From positions 62,001 to 126,000 of the forward strand of contig JAHBUK010000004.1 of the NCBI GenBank assembly GCA_019638115.1: a stretch of 64,000 nt of DNA, in the 5' to 3' direction. Below the pieces are notes generated by a model that had not been told where the DNA came from, ran no database searches, and saw nothing but the letters and a program-made list of their open reading frames with translations. The stretch's first letter is position 1. Each line of letters starts with the position of its first letter. The stretch is from Flavobacteriales bacterium (GTDB lineage: Bacteria; Bacteroidota; Bacteroidia; Flavobacteriales_F; PHOS-HE28). Of this stretch, positions 1 through 8,813 are shown piece by piece. The translations under genes were made by a program, and so were the position numbers.

Positions 1-1609
1 TGAAGCCGCCCTCGAACCAGTACACCTTGCTATCGCCCTCGAAGGCGAGGATGTGGGTGCAGACGCGGTCCATGAACCAGCGGTCGTGGCTGATGATGAC
101 CGCGCAGCCGCTGTAGTCCTGGATGGCTTCCTCCAAGGCCCGGAGCGTGTTCACGTCCAGATCGTTGGTGGGTTCGTCAAGGAGGAGCACGTTGCTGCTC
201 TGCTTCACGGTCATGGCCAGGTGCAGGCGGTTGCGTTCACCTCCGGAGAGGATGCCCACCTTCTTGTTCTGGTCGGTGCCGCTGAAGTTGAAGCGGCTCA
301 GGTAGGCGCGTGAGTTCATCACCACGTTGCCGAAGGTGATGTTCTCCAGACCTCCTGTGAGCACCTCGTACACGGTCTTGTCCGGGTGAAGGTCCTTGTG
401 GCTCTGGTCCACGTAAGCCACTTGCACGGTCTCGCCGATGGTTATGGTACCACTATCGGCGGGCTCCTGCCCCATGACCATGCGGAAGAGCGTGGTCTTA
501 CCAGCACCGTTGGGACCGATGATGCCCACGATGCCGGCGGGCGGAAGCGCGAAGCTGAGGTCATCGATCAGCAGGCGGTCGCCAAAGCCTTTGCTCACGT
601 TCTTGAACTCGATCACCTTGTCGCCCAGACGGGGTCCGTTGGGGATGAAGATCTCCAGCTTGGCTTCCTTCTCCTTCACGCTCTCGCCCTGCATTTTCTC
701 GTAGTTGGCGAGACGGGCCTTGCTCTTGGTGCGGCGGGCGCTGGCATTGCTGCGCACCCACTCCAATTCCTGCTTCAGCACACGCTGGCGCTTGCTCTCC
801 TGCTTCTCCTCCTGCGCCAGTCGGGCGGTCTTCTGCTCCAGCCAGTTGGTGTAGTTGCCCTTGTAGGGAATGCCCTCGCCGCGGTCCAACTCCAGGATCC
901 AGCCGGCCACATTGTCCAGGAAGTAACGGTCGTGGGTGATGGCGATGACCGTGCCCTTGTAAGCGGCCAAGTGCTGCTCCAGCCAGGCCACGCTCTCGGC
1001 GTCAAGGTGGTTGGTGGGTTCGTCCAGCAGCAGGATGTCGGGGCTTTGCAGCAGCAGGCGGCACAGGGCCACGCGGCGGCGCTCACCACCGGAGAGCACG
1101 CTGATCTTCTGATCGGGTTCGGGGCAGCGCAGGGCGTCCATGGCGATGTCCAGCTTCTGGTCGATCTCCCAAGCACCCACCGCCTCGATCTTGTCCTGCA
1201 GCACACCCTGACGTGCGATGAGCTTGTCCATCTTGTCCGGGTCGTTCAGGATGTCCTCGTCGGCGAACTTGTTGTTCACGTCCTCATACTCCTTCAGCAG
1301 GTCCATGATGGGCTGCACGCCTTCGCGCACGATCTCGATCACGGTCTTGCTTTCGTCCAGATCGGGTTCCTGCTCCAGGTGGCCGATGGTGTAGCCCGGG
1401 GTGAGATGCACATCACCATCGAAGTTCTTGTCCTTGCCCGCGATAATGCGCATGAGCGTGGACTTACCGGAGCCGTTAAGACCGAGGATGCCGATCTTGG
1501 CGCCGTAGTAGAAGCCCAGGTAGATGTCGTTGAGGATCTTCTTTCCGGAAGGCAGGGTCTTGCCCACCTTCACCATGTTGTAAATGATCTGCCTGCCTTC
1601 TTCAGCCAT
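1..1609 (-). CDS. ettA: Energy-dependent translational throttle protein EttA (ABC-F), 3' end cut off
   Basis: ABC-F ATPase that binds the ribosomal E site and gates translation according to the ATP/ADP ratio (family knowledge). The reverse strand reads MAEEGRQIIYNMVKVGKTLP from the ATG at 1609. The first nucleotide-binding domain has Walker A GLNGSGKST, signature LSGGERRRVAL and LLLDEPTNHLD. An arginine- and lysine-rich linker follows, and a second domain has GIIGPNGAGKTTL, LSGGERNR and LLLDEPTNDLD. About 536 codons are present, and the frame is still open at base 1. EttA is usually about 555-560 residues, so only a short C-terminal tail should be missing. There are no transmembrane segments, as expected for ABC-F. 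It lies 23 bp downstream of the glycosyltransferase on the same strand, so co-transcription is possible. Confidence 0.95.
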   Translation of the reverse strand, partial: MAEEGRQIIYNMVKVGKTLPSGKKILNDIYLGFYYGAKIGILGLNGSGKSTLMRIIAGKDKNFDGDVHLTPGYTIGHLEQEPDLDESKTVIEIVREGVQPIMDLLKEYEDVNNKFADEDILNDPDKMDKLIARQGVLQDKIEAVGAWEIDQKLDIAMDALRCPEPDQKISVLSGGERRRVALCRLLLQSPDILLLDEPTNHLDAESVAWLEQHLAAYKGTVIAITHDRYFLDNVAGWILELDRGEGIPYKGNYTNWLEQKTARLAQEEKQESKRQRVLKQELEWVRSNASARRTKSKARLANYEKMQGESVKEKEAKLEIFIPNGPRLGDKVIEFKNVSKGFGDRLLIDDLSFALPPAGIVGIIGPNGAGKTTLFRMVMGQEPADSGTITIGETVQVAYVDQSHKDLHPDKTVYEVLTGGLENITFGNVVMNSRAYLSRFNFSGTDQNKKVGILSGGERNRLHLAMTVKQSSNVLLLDEPTNDLDVNTLRALEEAIQDYSGCAVIISHDRWFMDRVCTHILAFEGDSKVYWFEGGF

Positions 1610-1632
1610 GTCCGTAACGTTTTGGGGTCTTG

Positions 1633-3399
1633 TCAGGGTCCGGTCGGAGGTCCGAACGGGGCCGCAAAGATCTTTGTTCGATCGATCGCTTTGACGATCT
1701 CGAAGGTTCCGAGGCGTGAAGTGTCCGCTCCATGGTGCTTCAGGGCCGTTTCCACCGACTGTCCGAAGGTGGGTGCTACCACCACGAAAGCCTTGCTGCC
1801 GGGATCAGGTCCGAGGTGGAAATAACTGCGGTCCAACCCGGCGGCCACGGCATGGAATTCCAGCGGAGCTTCCCAGGGGAAGAGGGTGTAGACGCGGTCC
1901 CCGGGTCGCAGTTCGCGCATCAGCACTTCGGCCACATCCGGTGCTTCCGCGAAGCGCCAATGGCGCCCAGGGAGCGCAAGGATGCCCGTGACGGCGAACG
2001 ACAGGAACAGCACCGCAGCGGCCAGCGATGTGCGGGTGCGTTTCCCCAGCTTGGTGAACCACCTTTCCTGAACGGCCTTCAGCAGGTAAAAGAGGCCGAT
2101 GGCGGTACCCAGGTGCAGCACGTAGAGGATGAAGAGCCACACGCGCGGAGGCGCCACTGCCTGTTGGAGCAACACCTGCGGTACCGTGGCGAGCAAAAGG
2201 GCCACCACCATCAGGCGGTACTTCACGGAGGTGTAGGCCGCGAAAAAGAAGGACAACACGCCAAGCACGAACAACACACGCGGCGCGGGATCGCTCAGGT
2301 AGGCACCCAGTCCCAGCACCGAATCCGCCAGACCTTCCTGCATGGCCTGCCAGCCGGGTGCAGGCAATTCGGGATGCGCAGTGAGCTGGCCGGGCCCGTA
2401 CAGCACCAAGATGGGCAGGTAGAGCAGGGCCGTGGTGGCCACGAACACCGCGCCGGCCAGGAAGAGTGCCCGCCATCGTTCCACCTGCCCTTCGTGGAAA
2501 CGCAGCAGCACGTAGAGCATGAGCCAGATGAAGACGAAGGCGACAGCGTAGATCATGGTAGGGACAGCCCACATGCCCAAGGCACAGACCAGCCCCAGCA
2601 GCACCGCGGTGAAGCGATCGGCGCTGCGCAGGAGGTAGCGCCCCAGCACCAAGGCCGCCACCATACAGGCCCAGGTCAGGGAGTAGCCACGCGCCAATGC
2701 GCCGTATTCCACCAAGCTGCCATCGGCGGCCACCAAGGCCAGGGCCAGCAGGGCGATGTAGCGGTTGAAAGTGGCCCGCACGAAGAGGTAGTAGAGCGGA
2801 AGCACCAGTAGGGACAGCAGGTATGCCGGAAGCCTGAGCGCCAAGGGCCCCACCCCGAAAAGCTGAGTGCTGAGCTTGGCCAGCAGGGTGTGCAGGATGT
2901 GGTTGTTGGGGTAGGAATAGTCGGCCAAGGCCACATGCCAGGGGCGGCTCGCATAATAGGTCCAGGTGAAGGCCTCGTCGTAGGTGATGGGTTCAAAGAG
3001 CATCCACCCGCGCAGGAGTGCAGCCCCAACAAGTAGTGCGGCCACCCACGCCTTGTGGCTGGAAGAGGTGCGCCGAGCATAACGGCCGAGCACCTCTTTC
3101 AGATCCACCCGGAACGCGTTGGATACGATGGCGGGAGAACCGTTGCGCAATGCGCTTTGCACGCCCCCCCAAGCGAGTAACAGAGACAAGCATGCAAGAC
3201 CTGCGGCCGCCCAGACGGAGCGCTTCCGGATCCCCTCGTGGCGGATCGCGGTGTAGGATTCCACATCACCATCCGGGGCCACGGAGTTCAGGTATGCGGC
3301 AGCCTCCGCATAGGGCCAGGTGCTCCCCCACCATGCCACGGCTGCGAACAAACCGAAGCACAGCGCCAGTATGCCGAAAAAAGCGGCCGAGCGGTACAT
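1633..3399 (-). CDS. Polytopic membrane glycosyltransferase, GT39/ArnT-like
   Basis: A 588-residue integral membrane protein with an N-terminal TM helix, a short periplasmic loop and then about ten further hydrophobic helices. After the third helix is the acidic motif EPITYDEAFTW followed by YSYPNNHILHTLL. This is the arrangement of GT39/PMT and ArnT-type enzymes, which use polyprenyl-phosphate sugars and carry an acidic residue pair in the first external loop (family knowledge). The C-terminal 100 residues are soluble and probably periplasmic. The acceptor cannot be told from sequence. Bases 3409-3416 read TACCTTGC on the minus strand, a possible -7 element 10 bases before the ATG. It sits between a small membrane protein gene (36 bp gap) and ettA (23 bp gap), all leftward. 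Confidence 0.8.
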   Translation of the reverse strand: MYRSAAFFGILALCFGLFAAVAWWGSTWPYAEAAAYLNSVAPDGDVESYTAIRHEGIRKRSVWAAAGLACLSLLLAWGGVQSALRNGSPAIVSNAFRVDLKEVLGRYARRTSSSHKAWVAALLVGAALLRGWMLFEPITYDEAFTWTYYASRPWHVALADYSYPNNHILHTLLAKLSTQLFGVGPLALRLPAYLLSLLVLPLYYLFVRATFNRYIALLALALVAADGSLVEYGALARGYSLTWACMVAALVLGRYLLRSADRFTAVLLGLVCALGMWAVPTMIYAVAFVFIWLMLYVLLRFHEGQVERWRALFLAGAVFVATTALLYLPILVLYGPGQLTAHPELPAPGWQAMQEGLADSVLGLGAYLSDPAPRVLFVLGVLSFFFAAYTSVKYRLMVVALLLATVPQVLLQQAVAPPRVWLFILYVLHLGTAIGLFYLLKAVQERWFTKLGKRTRTSLAAAVLFLSFAVTGILALPGRHWRFAEAPDVAEVLMRELRPGDRVYTLFPWEAPLEFHAVAAGLDRSYFHLGPDPGSKAFVVVAPTFGQSVETALKHHGADTSRLGTFEIVKAIDRTKIFAAPFGPPTGP

Positions 3400-3435
3400 C
3401 CCGGCAAGGTATCAAAGGGGACCCAACTCGCGCTA

Positions 3436-3810
3436 TCAGCGGGTGACCGCTTCCATGGAGATGATGCTGTCCACCACATAGCGGCTGTGCCCGCGCCACG
3501 GAAGCGCGCCCAGGTATTCGCTGTAATGCAGGTTGAACTGCTTGCCGCTATTCACCATCAACTGCTGCGCCACCGCTTCATCGTTCACCGAGAACTCGAA
3601 CTCGAAGCTCTCCAAGGTGCCGTTCTGGCTGCGGATGCCGGTCTGGATCATTTTGCCCTCGTAGGTCTTGAAGAGGAAGCCTTTGTGCACCACGTAGTTC
3701 AGCTCACCGGACTTAACACCCGTGCCGAACACCCAGTAGTATCGGAAGAAAGCGCCGCCAGCGAGGACGATGAGCAGGATGAGGATGACCTTCCAAAGGT
3801 GCTTGCGCAT
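3436..3810 (-). CDS. Small single-pass membrane protein conserved in Bacteroidota (function unknown)
   Basis: 124 residues from the ATG at 3810. The N-terminus MRKHLWKVILILLIVLAGG is a single TM helix or uncleaved signal anchor, and the rest is an extracytoplasmic domain with GVKSGELNYV, KGFLFKTYEG and ALPWRGHSRYVVDSI. I recall close relatives in Bacteroidota genomes carrying the misleading label '6-phosphogluconate dehydrogenase'. There is no dinucleotide-binding motif here, so I do not use that name. The frame is open further upstream to 4086, but that extension is compositionally odd and crosses the divergent promoter region. A -7-like TACCTTTC at 3829-3836 supports the 3810 start. Confidence 0.75.
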   Translation of the reverse strand: MRKHLWKVILILLIVLAGGAFFRYYWVFGTGVKSGELNYVVHKGFLFKTYEGKMIQTGIRSQNGTLESFEFEFSVNDEAVAQQLMVNSGKQFNLHYSEYLGALPWRGHSRYVVDSIISMEAVTR

Positions 3811-3828
3811 GGTGTTGGAATAAGGCAG

Positions 3829-3836
3829 GAAAGGTA
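3829..3836 (-). promoter_or_regulatory. Candidate -7 element (TACCTTTC) for the small membrane protein gene
   Basis: On the minus strand this octamer matches the Bacteroidota -7 consensus TAnnTTTG at seven of eight positions and lies 18 bases before the ATG at 3810. Confidence 0.4.
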
Positions 3837-3919
3837 GTGGGCCGACACACATGTTGAAGGCGGGCCGAAAAGTGCTTCGGGACCGCTCATCACCGTCGGA
3901 CGACCACTTGTAATAAAAA

Positions 3920-3942
3920 GGTACTATGTGTTGCATAGTACC
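3920..3942. promoter_or_regulatory. Perfect inverted repeat, candidate PadR operator
   Basis: GGTACTATG, five bases, then CATAGTACC: two 9-base arms that are exact reverse complements. It overlaps the expected -33 region of the promoter driving padR-pspC. PadR regulators bind dyads of this size in their own promoters and usually repress autogenously (family knowledge). The assignment to this PadR is inference from position. Confidence 0.6.
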
Positions 3943-3963
3943 AGGCCAATGCCCATATCTTTG
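3931..3963 (+). promoter_or_regulatory. Candidate promoter of padR-pspC (TTG / TATCTTTG)
   Basis: TATCTTTG at 3956-3963 is an exact match to TAnnTTTG. A TTG at 3931-3933 lies 22 bases upstream, within the reported spacing range for this phylum. The TTG lies at the centre of the inverted repeat, so regulator binding would block it. Confidence 0.55.
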
Positions 3964-3995
3964 CCATGTCGATAACCAGAACGGCACCGAGCACC

Positions 3996-4325
3996 ATGAA
4001 CGTAGAGAACACCAAGGCACAGATGCGGAAGGGCGTTCTGGAGTACTGCATCCTGGGCGTGCTGTCGCAGGGGGAGTTGTATCCATCGGACATCATCCTG
4101 CGGCTGAAGTCGGCCAAGCTGATCGTGGTGGAAGGCACGCTGTATCCCTTGCTCACGCGCCTCAAGGAAGCAGGGCTCCTCACCTACCGCTGGGAGGAAT
4201 CGCGCTCCGGCCCCCCCCGCAAGTATTACAGTCTTACGCCTTTGGGAGAACGCTTCCTGGGCGAACTGGACCAGACCTGGGAAGAGCTTTCACAAGCCGT
4301 GAAGAAGACCACCCGTCGTAACTAA
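3996..4325 (+). CDS. PadR family transcriptional regulator
   Basis: 109 residues from ATG 3996 (MNVENTKAQMRKG). An in-frame ATG at 3966 is only two bases after the -7 element, so it would lie upstream of the transcription start and is unlikely to be used. The winged-helix domain covers almost the whole protein: CILGVLSQGELYPSDI, then VVEGTLYPLLTRLKEAGLLTYRW and GPPRKYYSLTPLGERFL, the PadR hallmark wing. PadR proteins are small dimeric repressors. The pspC-domain gene starts 42 bp downstream and is almost certainly co-transcribed, a common pairing in Bacteroidota. Confidence 0.92.
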   Translation: MNVENTKAQMRKGVLEYCILGVLSQGELYPSDIILRLKSAKLIVVEGTLYPLLTRLKEAGLLTYRWEESRSGPPRKYYSLTPLGERFLGELDQTWEELSQAVKKTTRRN

Positions 4326-4367
4326 AGAACCACCCACCAAGCAAAACCACGCTTCGGCGTTCGAACG

Positions 4368-6104
4368 ATGAAAAAGACCCTCACAGCCAACATCAGCGGT
4401 ACGGTATTCCACATGGAGGAGGATGCCTACGACCGCTTGCAGCGTTACCTCTCCACCATCCGGCAGCAGTTCGCCGGTGGCACCGGTGGCGATGAGATCA
4501 TGATGGATATCGAGTCGCGCATCGCAGAGTTGTTCACCGAACGGATGGCGGGCCGCAGGCAGGTAGTGCTGATGGCCGACGTGGAGCACATCGAACAGGT
4601 GATGGGCCGTCCCGAGGAATACGGCGATGGCGAAGCGGGCGAAGCCGCCAGCAGCAGCACGGCGCACAGCACCTTCCGGGGCCGCTCACAAAAGCGCTTG
4701 TTCCGCGATCCGGAGGACCGCTGGCTGGGTGGCGTATTGAGTGGCATCGCAGCGTACGTGGGCACCGAGGTCCTCTGGCTGCGGATCGCGTTCATCATGC
4801 TGGTGGTGCTGGGCATCGGCACACCCATCTTCATCTATGTGCTCCTGTGGATACTGGTGCCACCGGCCACAAGCGCCGCCGACCGGCTTATGATGGGTGG
4901 CGAGCCCGTTACCGTGGACAACTTGAAAAAGGCGTTCGAGGAAGGCACCGACCGCTTCGCCAAAGAGGCGGAAGAGTTGGGCCAACGCTGGTCCAAGAGT
5001 GAGAACTGGCGCAAAGCCGAAGATCGCGTGCGCAGCGGTGCACGGAACGTAGCTGGCACGGTCGGCTCCGTGCTCGCCAAGACCGTGGGGCTCTTCCTGA
5101 TCCTGCTGGGCAGTGCGTTGGGCATCGCCTTCCTGGGTGCTCTCATCGGCGGCGGCACCCTTACCATGGACAGCTACAGCGGCCAGCACAGCGCCGACCT
5201 GCTGGACTTGGGCGGGCTGCTTTTCGCCAGCAACGAGCAGTCACTTTGGTTCATGGGAGCCCTCACTGTATTCCTGCTGATACCGGTCATTGGCTTGCTG
5301 AGCGCGGGCTTGGAACTGGTGCTGGGCATGCGTGCACCGCGCTGGCTGGGCTGGACCCTGGCCCCCATCTGGATCGCCTCCATCGTGGTGATCAGCATCA
5401 TCGGCCTCCGCTTGGGCAACGACATGAAGCGCGGCGAACCCCTGCGCTCGGAAGTGGCGATCCAACAACCCACCGGCAACGTGCTGCACCTCGGCACCTT
5501 GGGCGACAGCCTCAGCACCCAGCACTGGTCGGTGAGCTACAAGCGCGGCCGGGTGAACTGGGAGTTCGATGGGCTGGTGACCTCGGACGATACGGTGCAG
5601 GGTGCTTGGGCTCAGTTGGATGTGCGCAAAAGCCCGGACAGCGACTACCACCTGATCGTGGAACGCCGTGCACGCGGCCGCTCCACCAAGGGCTCCATGT
5701 ACCGTGCCGCCAACATCAACTACCAGATCGAACAGGGCGACGGGAAACTCTCCTTCTCCCCCTGGTTGCGCTTCCACAAAGAGAACAAGATGCGTTTCCA
5801 GGAACTGAGGTTCGTTGTGCAGGTGCCTGAAGGAAAGTCGGTACACCTCTCTCAGGACATCGGCTTCATGCTGGACAACGTGCGGAACGTGAACGGCACT
5901 TTGGACCGCGACATGGTGGGCCGCACCTGGACCATGACCTCCAAAGGCCTGAGCAGCGCCCCGGCCGAGGAACCCGCCAAGCCGGCCGATGCACCGGTAA
6001 CTGATGAAGTAGCAACGCCAGCCCGCATATCCATGACCAGCAGCAGCAAGGGCCCTTTGATGATCCTGCCCTGCCTGTTCACGGTGCTCCGTCCGAATAC
6101 CTGA
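4368..6104 (+). CDS. PspC domain-containing envelope stress protein
   Basis: 578 residues. The N-terminal 90 residues (MKKTLTANISGTVFHMEEDA, IAELFTERM, VEHIEQVMGRPEEY) are a cytoplasmic module typical of Bacteroidota PspC proteins. A PspC domain follows at about 105-165 (RWLGGVLSGIAAYVGTE then LRIAFIMLVVLGIGTPIFIYVLLWILVP), with a TM helix. Three or four further TM helices lie around 240-350. After these, a soluble domain of about 190 residues runs to the C-terminus and is likely periplasmic, with a low-complexity Pro/Ala linker near 535. PspC domains sense membrane damage in the phage-shock system, but the other Psp genes are absent here. Regulation is probably by the PadR encoded immediately upstream. 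Confidence 0.88.
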   Translation: MKKTLTANISGTVFHMEEDAYDRLQRYLSTIRQQFAGGTGGDEIMMDIESRIAELFTERMAGRRQVVLMADVEHIEQVMGRPEEYGDGEAGEAASSSTAHSTFRGRSQKRLFRDPEDRWLGGVLSGIAAYVGTEVLWLRIAFIMLVVLGIGTPIFIYVLLWILVPPATSAADRLMMGGEPVTVDNLKKAFEEGTDRFAKEAEELGQRWSKSENWRKAEDRVRSGARNVAGTVGSVLAKTVGLFLILLGSALGIAFLGALIGGGTLTMDSYSGQHSADLLDLGGLLFASNEQSLWFMGALTVFLLIPVIGLLSAGLELVLGMRAPRWLGWTLAPIWIASIVVISIIGLRLGNDMKRGEPLRSEVAIQQPTGNVLHLGTLGDSLSTQHWSVSYKRGRVNWEFDGLVTSDDTVQGAWAQLDVRKSPDSDYHLIVERRARGRSTKGSMYRAANINYQIEQGDGKLSFSPWLRFHKENKMRFQELRFVVQVPEGKSVHLSQDIGFMLDNVRNVNGTLDRDMVGRTWTMTSKGLSSAPAEEPAKPADAPVTDEVATPARISMTSSSKGPLMILPCLFTVLRPNT

Positions 6105-6283
6105 GCCCCAGTGGTTCATCGGTCCATGGCGCAACGAGGGTGGCGCGATCGGACCAACAGGCCGCCCTGTCCGCCTCGTGTGGACAGGGCGTCGCCTTTC
6201 CATACAAGCCCTCAGCAGGCCGCAAAAAGAACGGGGCGCAACGATCGCTCGCTGCGCCCCGCAAAGACTGCTGTCAGAGTGCC

Positions 6284-7648
6284 TTAGTTCTCCTTCACCA
6301 GGCGGAAGTTGGCTACCAGGCCGCCACGTTGCACGCGCAGCACGTAGGCACCGGCGGCCAAGCTGCCCAGTCCATCGAAGCGCTGGGGCTCGCCTGCGAA
6401 CACGCGCTCCCACTGGGCCAACACGCGGCCATCCAGGCTGTAGAGTTCCACGAAGGCCGGGGTGGCATCCGCGGCAAGTTCCACCTGCAAAGCGTCCATG
6501 AAGGGGTTGGGGGATACGTTGAGGGAAGCCTGCAGAGCATTGGCCTCCTCGATGCCCACCGGCAGGATGGACACCTTGGTGGCGTTCAGCGAAAGTGCGC
6601 CACCGGTCTCAATACGCGTCACGTAGGCCATCACTTGCACATTGGAGGCGTTCCAACCGGCGGGCAGGGTGAAGGAGTAGGTGTGCGTGTAGGGCGTACC
6701 TGCGACCGGGTTGGATGGGATGACACCAGTGGTACCACCGTTGCCACCCAACACTTCGCGCACCACTTGGTTGTGCACGTAGTTGTTCCCTGCACCGCCG
6801 TTGGTCTGTGCACCAAGCACACCGTTCTCCAGGATGTAGGCATTGAGGGTGTATTGACCAGCCTCCGCAAAGGTGAAATTGGCGGTTACGGGAACCGTGA
6901 GCAAGCGGGTGGTGGCGTTGAAGCTCGGTGTAGCCGTGACGGTGACCGGGGAAACCGACAGCAGGCGGGCGGCCACGGCCGTCTCCCAGGTGTTGTGCTG
7001 GGAATTGACCGTATAGCTGCCGTATTCACCTTTTTCCAACAGGCCGGCCGGCGTGAAGGTCACGTTCATGTTAGCGGACATGTAGGAGGTTCCGCTCGTG
7101 CTGCTCAGCGCATCGTTCGCGTGGAACTTGGCGATCACCGCCAGCGGGTCGCTATCGATGGTATTTCCAACCGTGTTTGCGGCCGGGCAGTATTGGCACC
7201 AGATGGCGGTCTTGGTATCCATCATCACCGTTTTGGTGGCCCAGTTGGTGATCGGCTTCACCGTGATGGTGATGGTATCGTTGCTTTGGTCGGTATCACC
7301 GGTCACCTGCACCCAAACCTTCAAGGTGCCCGCGCCTTGTGTAGGCACGTTCAATTGCACCGGGTGCGTGTAGTTCAGGTAGTTGCCTGTAACGATGCCA
7401 CCACCGCCCACGCTCTGCACGGGTCCCAGGTTCACCGTACCACCATTCCAACGCCAGCCCATGCGAAACTGTGTGAACGCCGTGCCTGTGCTGTTGCGCA
7501 CCCAAGCGCTGACCGGGTAATTGGTGTTCGTCTTGATGTAGCGTGCAATGGAAAGGTTTTGCAGGTAGGCGTTTTGGGCATCGGCCTGGGTGGAAACCAG
7601 CGTGCAAAGGAGTGCAGCTGCAAATGGGAAAGAGTACCGTGATCTCAT
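6284..7648 (-). CDS. Omp28-related secreted protein with T9SS type A sorting domain
   Basis: 454 residues with a cleavable signal peptide (start at 7648, cleavage near STQADAQN). The centre has the Omp28-like thioredoxin-fold region around KTAIWCQYCPAANTV, including a CxxC, followed by beta-rich sequence (YVHNQVVREVLGG). The last 80 residues are a T9SS type A sorting domain: SLNVSPNPFMDALQVEL, ELYSLDGRVL, AAGAYVLRVQ. The protein is predicted to cross the outer membrane through the PorT/SprA machinery and be attached or released at the surface. Its role is unknown; relatives are abundant surface antigens in Bacteroidota. It is transcribed divergently from the agmatinase-family gene. Confidence 0.88.
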   Translation of the reverse strand: MRSRYSFPFAAALLCTLVSTQADAQNAYLQNLSIARYIKTNTNYPVSAWVRNSTGTAFTQFRMGWRWNGGTVNLGPVQSVGGGGIVTGNYLNYTHPVQLNVPTQGAGTLKVWVQVTGDTDQSNDTITITVKPITNWATKTVMMDTKTAIWCQYCPAANTVGNTIDSDPLAVIAKFHANDALSSTSGTSYMSANMNVTFTPAGLLEKGEYGSYTVNSQHNTWETAVAARLLSVSPVTVTATPSFNATTRLLTVPVTANFTFAEAGQYTLNAYILENGVLGAQTNGGAGNNYVHNQVVREVLGGNGGTTGVIPSNPVAGTPYTHTYSFTLPAGWNASNVQVMAYVTRIETGGALSLNATKVSILPVGIEEANALQASLNVSPNPFMDALQVELAADATPAFVELYSLDGRVLAQWERVFAGEPQRFDGLGSLAAGAYVLRVQRGGLVANFRLVKEN

Positions 7649-7667
7649 AGAGTGGGGATTGGTCCGT

Positions 7668-7697
7668 CGAAGATAGGATAACCACCGACCGGGTCAA
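7668..7697 (-). promoter_or_regulatory. Candidate promoter of the Omp28-like gene (TTG-N19-TATCTTCG)
   Basis: On the minus strand TTG at 7697-7695 is followed after 19 bases by TATCTTCG at 7675-7668. This is the phylum's -33/-7 arrangement with one mismatch in the -7 element, 19 bases before the ATG. Confidence 0.55.
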
Positions 7698-7738
7698 CCG
7701 GCCGACCAAATGACCCCATCCTACCTTCGCACCATTCC

Positions 7739-8797
7739 ATGTCACCCAGCACCATGTCCAAAGCCACCAAGATCAAGCAGTTCGACCCCAACAGCCCAGC
7801 CAGCGCCAATGCCGGTCTGTATGGCCTTCCGTTCACCGCTGAGGAGTGCGACATCGTTGTTGTGCCGGTGCCTTGGGAAGTGACCACAAGCTATGGTGGC
7901 GGAACATCGCGCGGCCCGGCGGCCATCCGCGAGGCATCCATGCAGGTGGACCTCTTCCACCCCGAGTTCCCCGAGTTGTGGAAGCGCGGCATCTGGCTGG
8001 ACGAGATCCCCGAAGCCCTGTTGGAGCAAAGCGATGCACTGAAGAAGGAGGCACAACGCGTGATCGATGTGCTGGTTGAAGGCGGCGATGCCAAGAAACA
8101 GGCACGCGCGAAGAAGGCGCTTGATCTGGTGAATGCCGAGTGCGCCGTGCTGAACGACTGGGTGGAACAGCGCTGCAGTTTCTGGATGGACCAGGGCAAG
8201 AAGGTGGCTTTGCTGGGTGGTGACCACAGCACACCGCTTGGCCTTTTCCGCGCGCAGGCCAAGCGCCACAAGGAGTTCGGCATCCTGCACATCGATGCGC
8301 ACCTCGACCTGCGCATCGCTTACGAAGGTTTCACTTACAGCCACGCCAGCATTCTCTACAACACCCTGCCGCTGAAACAGGTGAAGACCATCAGCTGCGT
8401 GGGCATCCGCGATTTCTGCGAGCAGGAGAACCAGGTCTTTCTGAAGGAGAAAGGCCGGGTACGGATCGTGCGCAGCGCTGACATCCGCCGCCAGCAGTAT
8501 GGCGGCATCACCTGGCGCGAGCAATGCGACGCCATCATCGATGCCCTGCCGGAGAAGGTGCACATCACCTTCGACATCGATGGGCTCGATCCCACGCTAT
8601 GCCCCAACACCGGCACACCGGTGCCCGGCGGTTTCCAGTTCGAGGAGGCCACATACCTACTCTCCCGCCTCGCCGCCAAGCGCACCGTGATCGGTTTCGA
8701 CCTGGTGGAAGTGACGCCCGGCAAGCACGACGAGTGGGACGCCAACGTGGGAGCCAGGATGCTTTGGCATTTGTGTGGCGTGTTGGCGGGTAAGTGA
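7739..8797 (+). CDS. Agmatinase/formimidoylglutamase family ureohydrolase
   Basis: 352 residues. It carries the full binuclear manganese site of the ureohydrolase fold: GGDHS, the IDAHLDLR region, and ITFDIDGLDP, with FDLVEVTPGKHDEWD near the end. The family hydrolyses a guanidino or formimino group to release urea or formamide. The substrate (agmatine, guanidinobutyrate or formiminoglutamate) is not settled by these motifs. TACCTTCG at 7722-7729 is a likely -7 element only nine bases before this ATG, so the transcript has almost no leader, or the in-frame ATG at 7754 (MSKATKIKQFD) is the true start. An inserted helix-rich segment at about 95-140 is longer than in many agmatinases. Confidence 0.88.
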   Translation: MSPSTMSKATKIKQFDPNSPASANAGLYGLPFTAEECDIVVVPVPWEVTTSYGGGTSRGPAAIREASMQVDLFHPEFPELWKRGIWLDEIPEALLEQSDALKKEAQRVIDVLVEGGDAKKQARAKKALDLVNAECAVLNDWVEQRCSFWMDQGKKVALLGGDHSTPLGLFRAQAKRHKEFGILHIDAHLDLRIAYEGFTYSHASILYNTLPLKQVKTISCVGIRDFCEQENQVFLKEKGRVRIVRSADIRRQQYGGITWREQCDAIIDALPEKVHITFDIDGLDPTLCPNTGTPVPGGFQFEEATYLLSRLAAKRTVIGFDLVEVTPGKHDEWDANVGARMLWHLCGVLAGK

Positions 8798-8813
8798 GGC
8801 CTACGGCGGACCG

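Noticed and set aside
386..1825. Long open frame on the plus strand opposite ettA
   Set aside because: It is antisense to a complete ABC-F coding sequence; the protein is His/Gln/Val-rich with no fold. GC-rich genes in this window routinely leave long open antisense frames.
3436..3810. '6-phosphogluconate dehydrogenase', a name I recall being used for relatives of this small protein
   Set aside because: Only 124 residues with a TM anchor, no Rossmann motif and no catalytic residues of that enzyme.
3966..3995. Upstream ATG of padR
   Set aside because: It lies two bases after the -7 box, so it would not be within the transcript.
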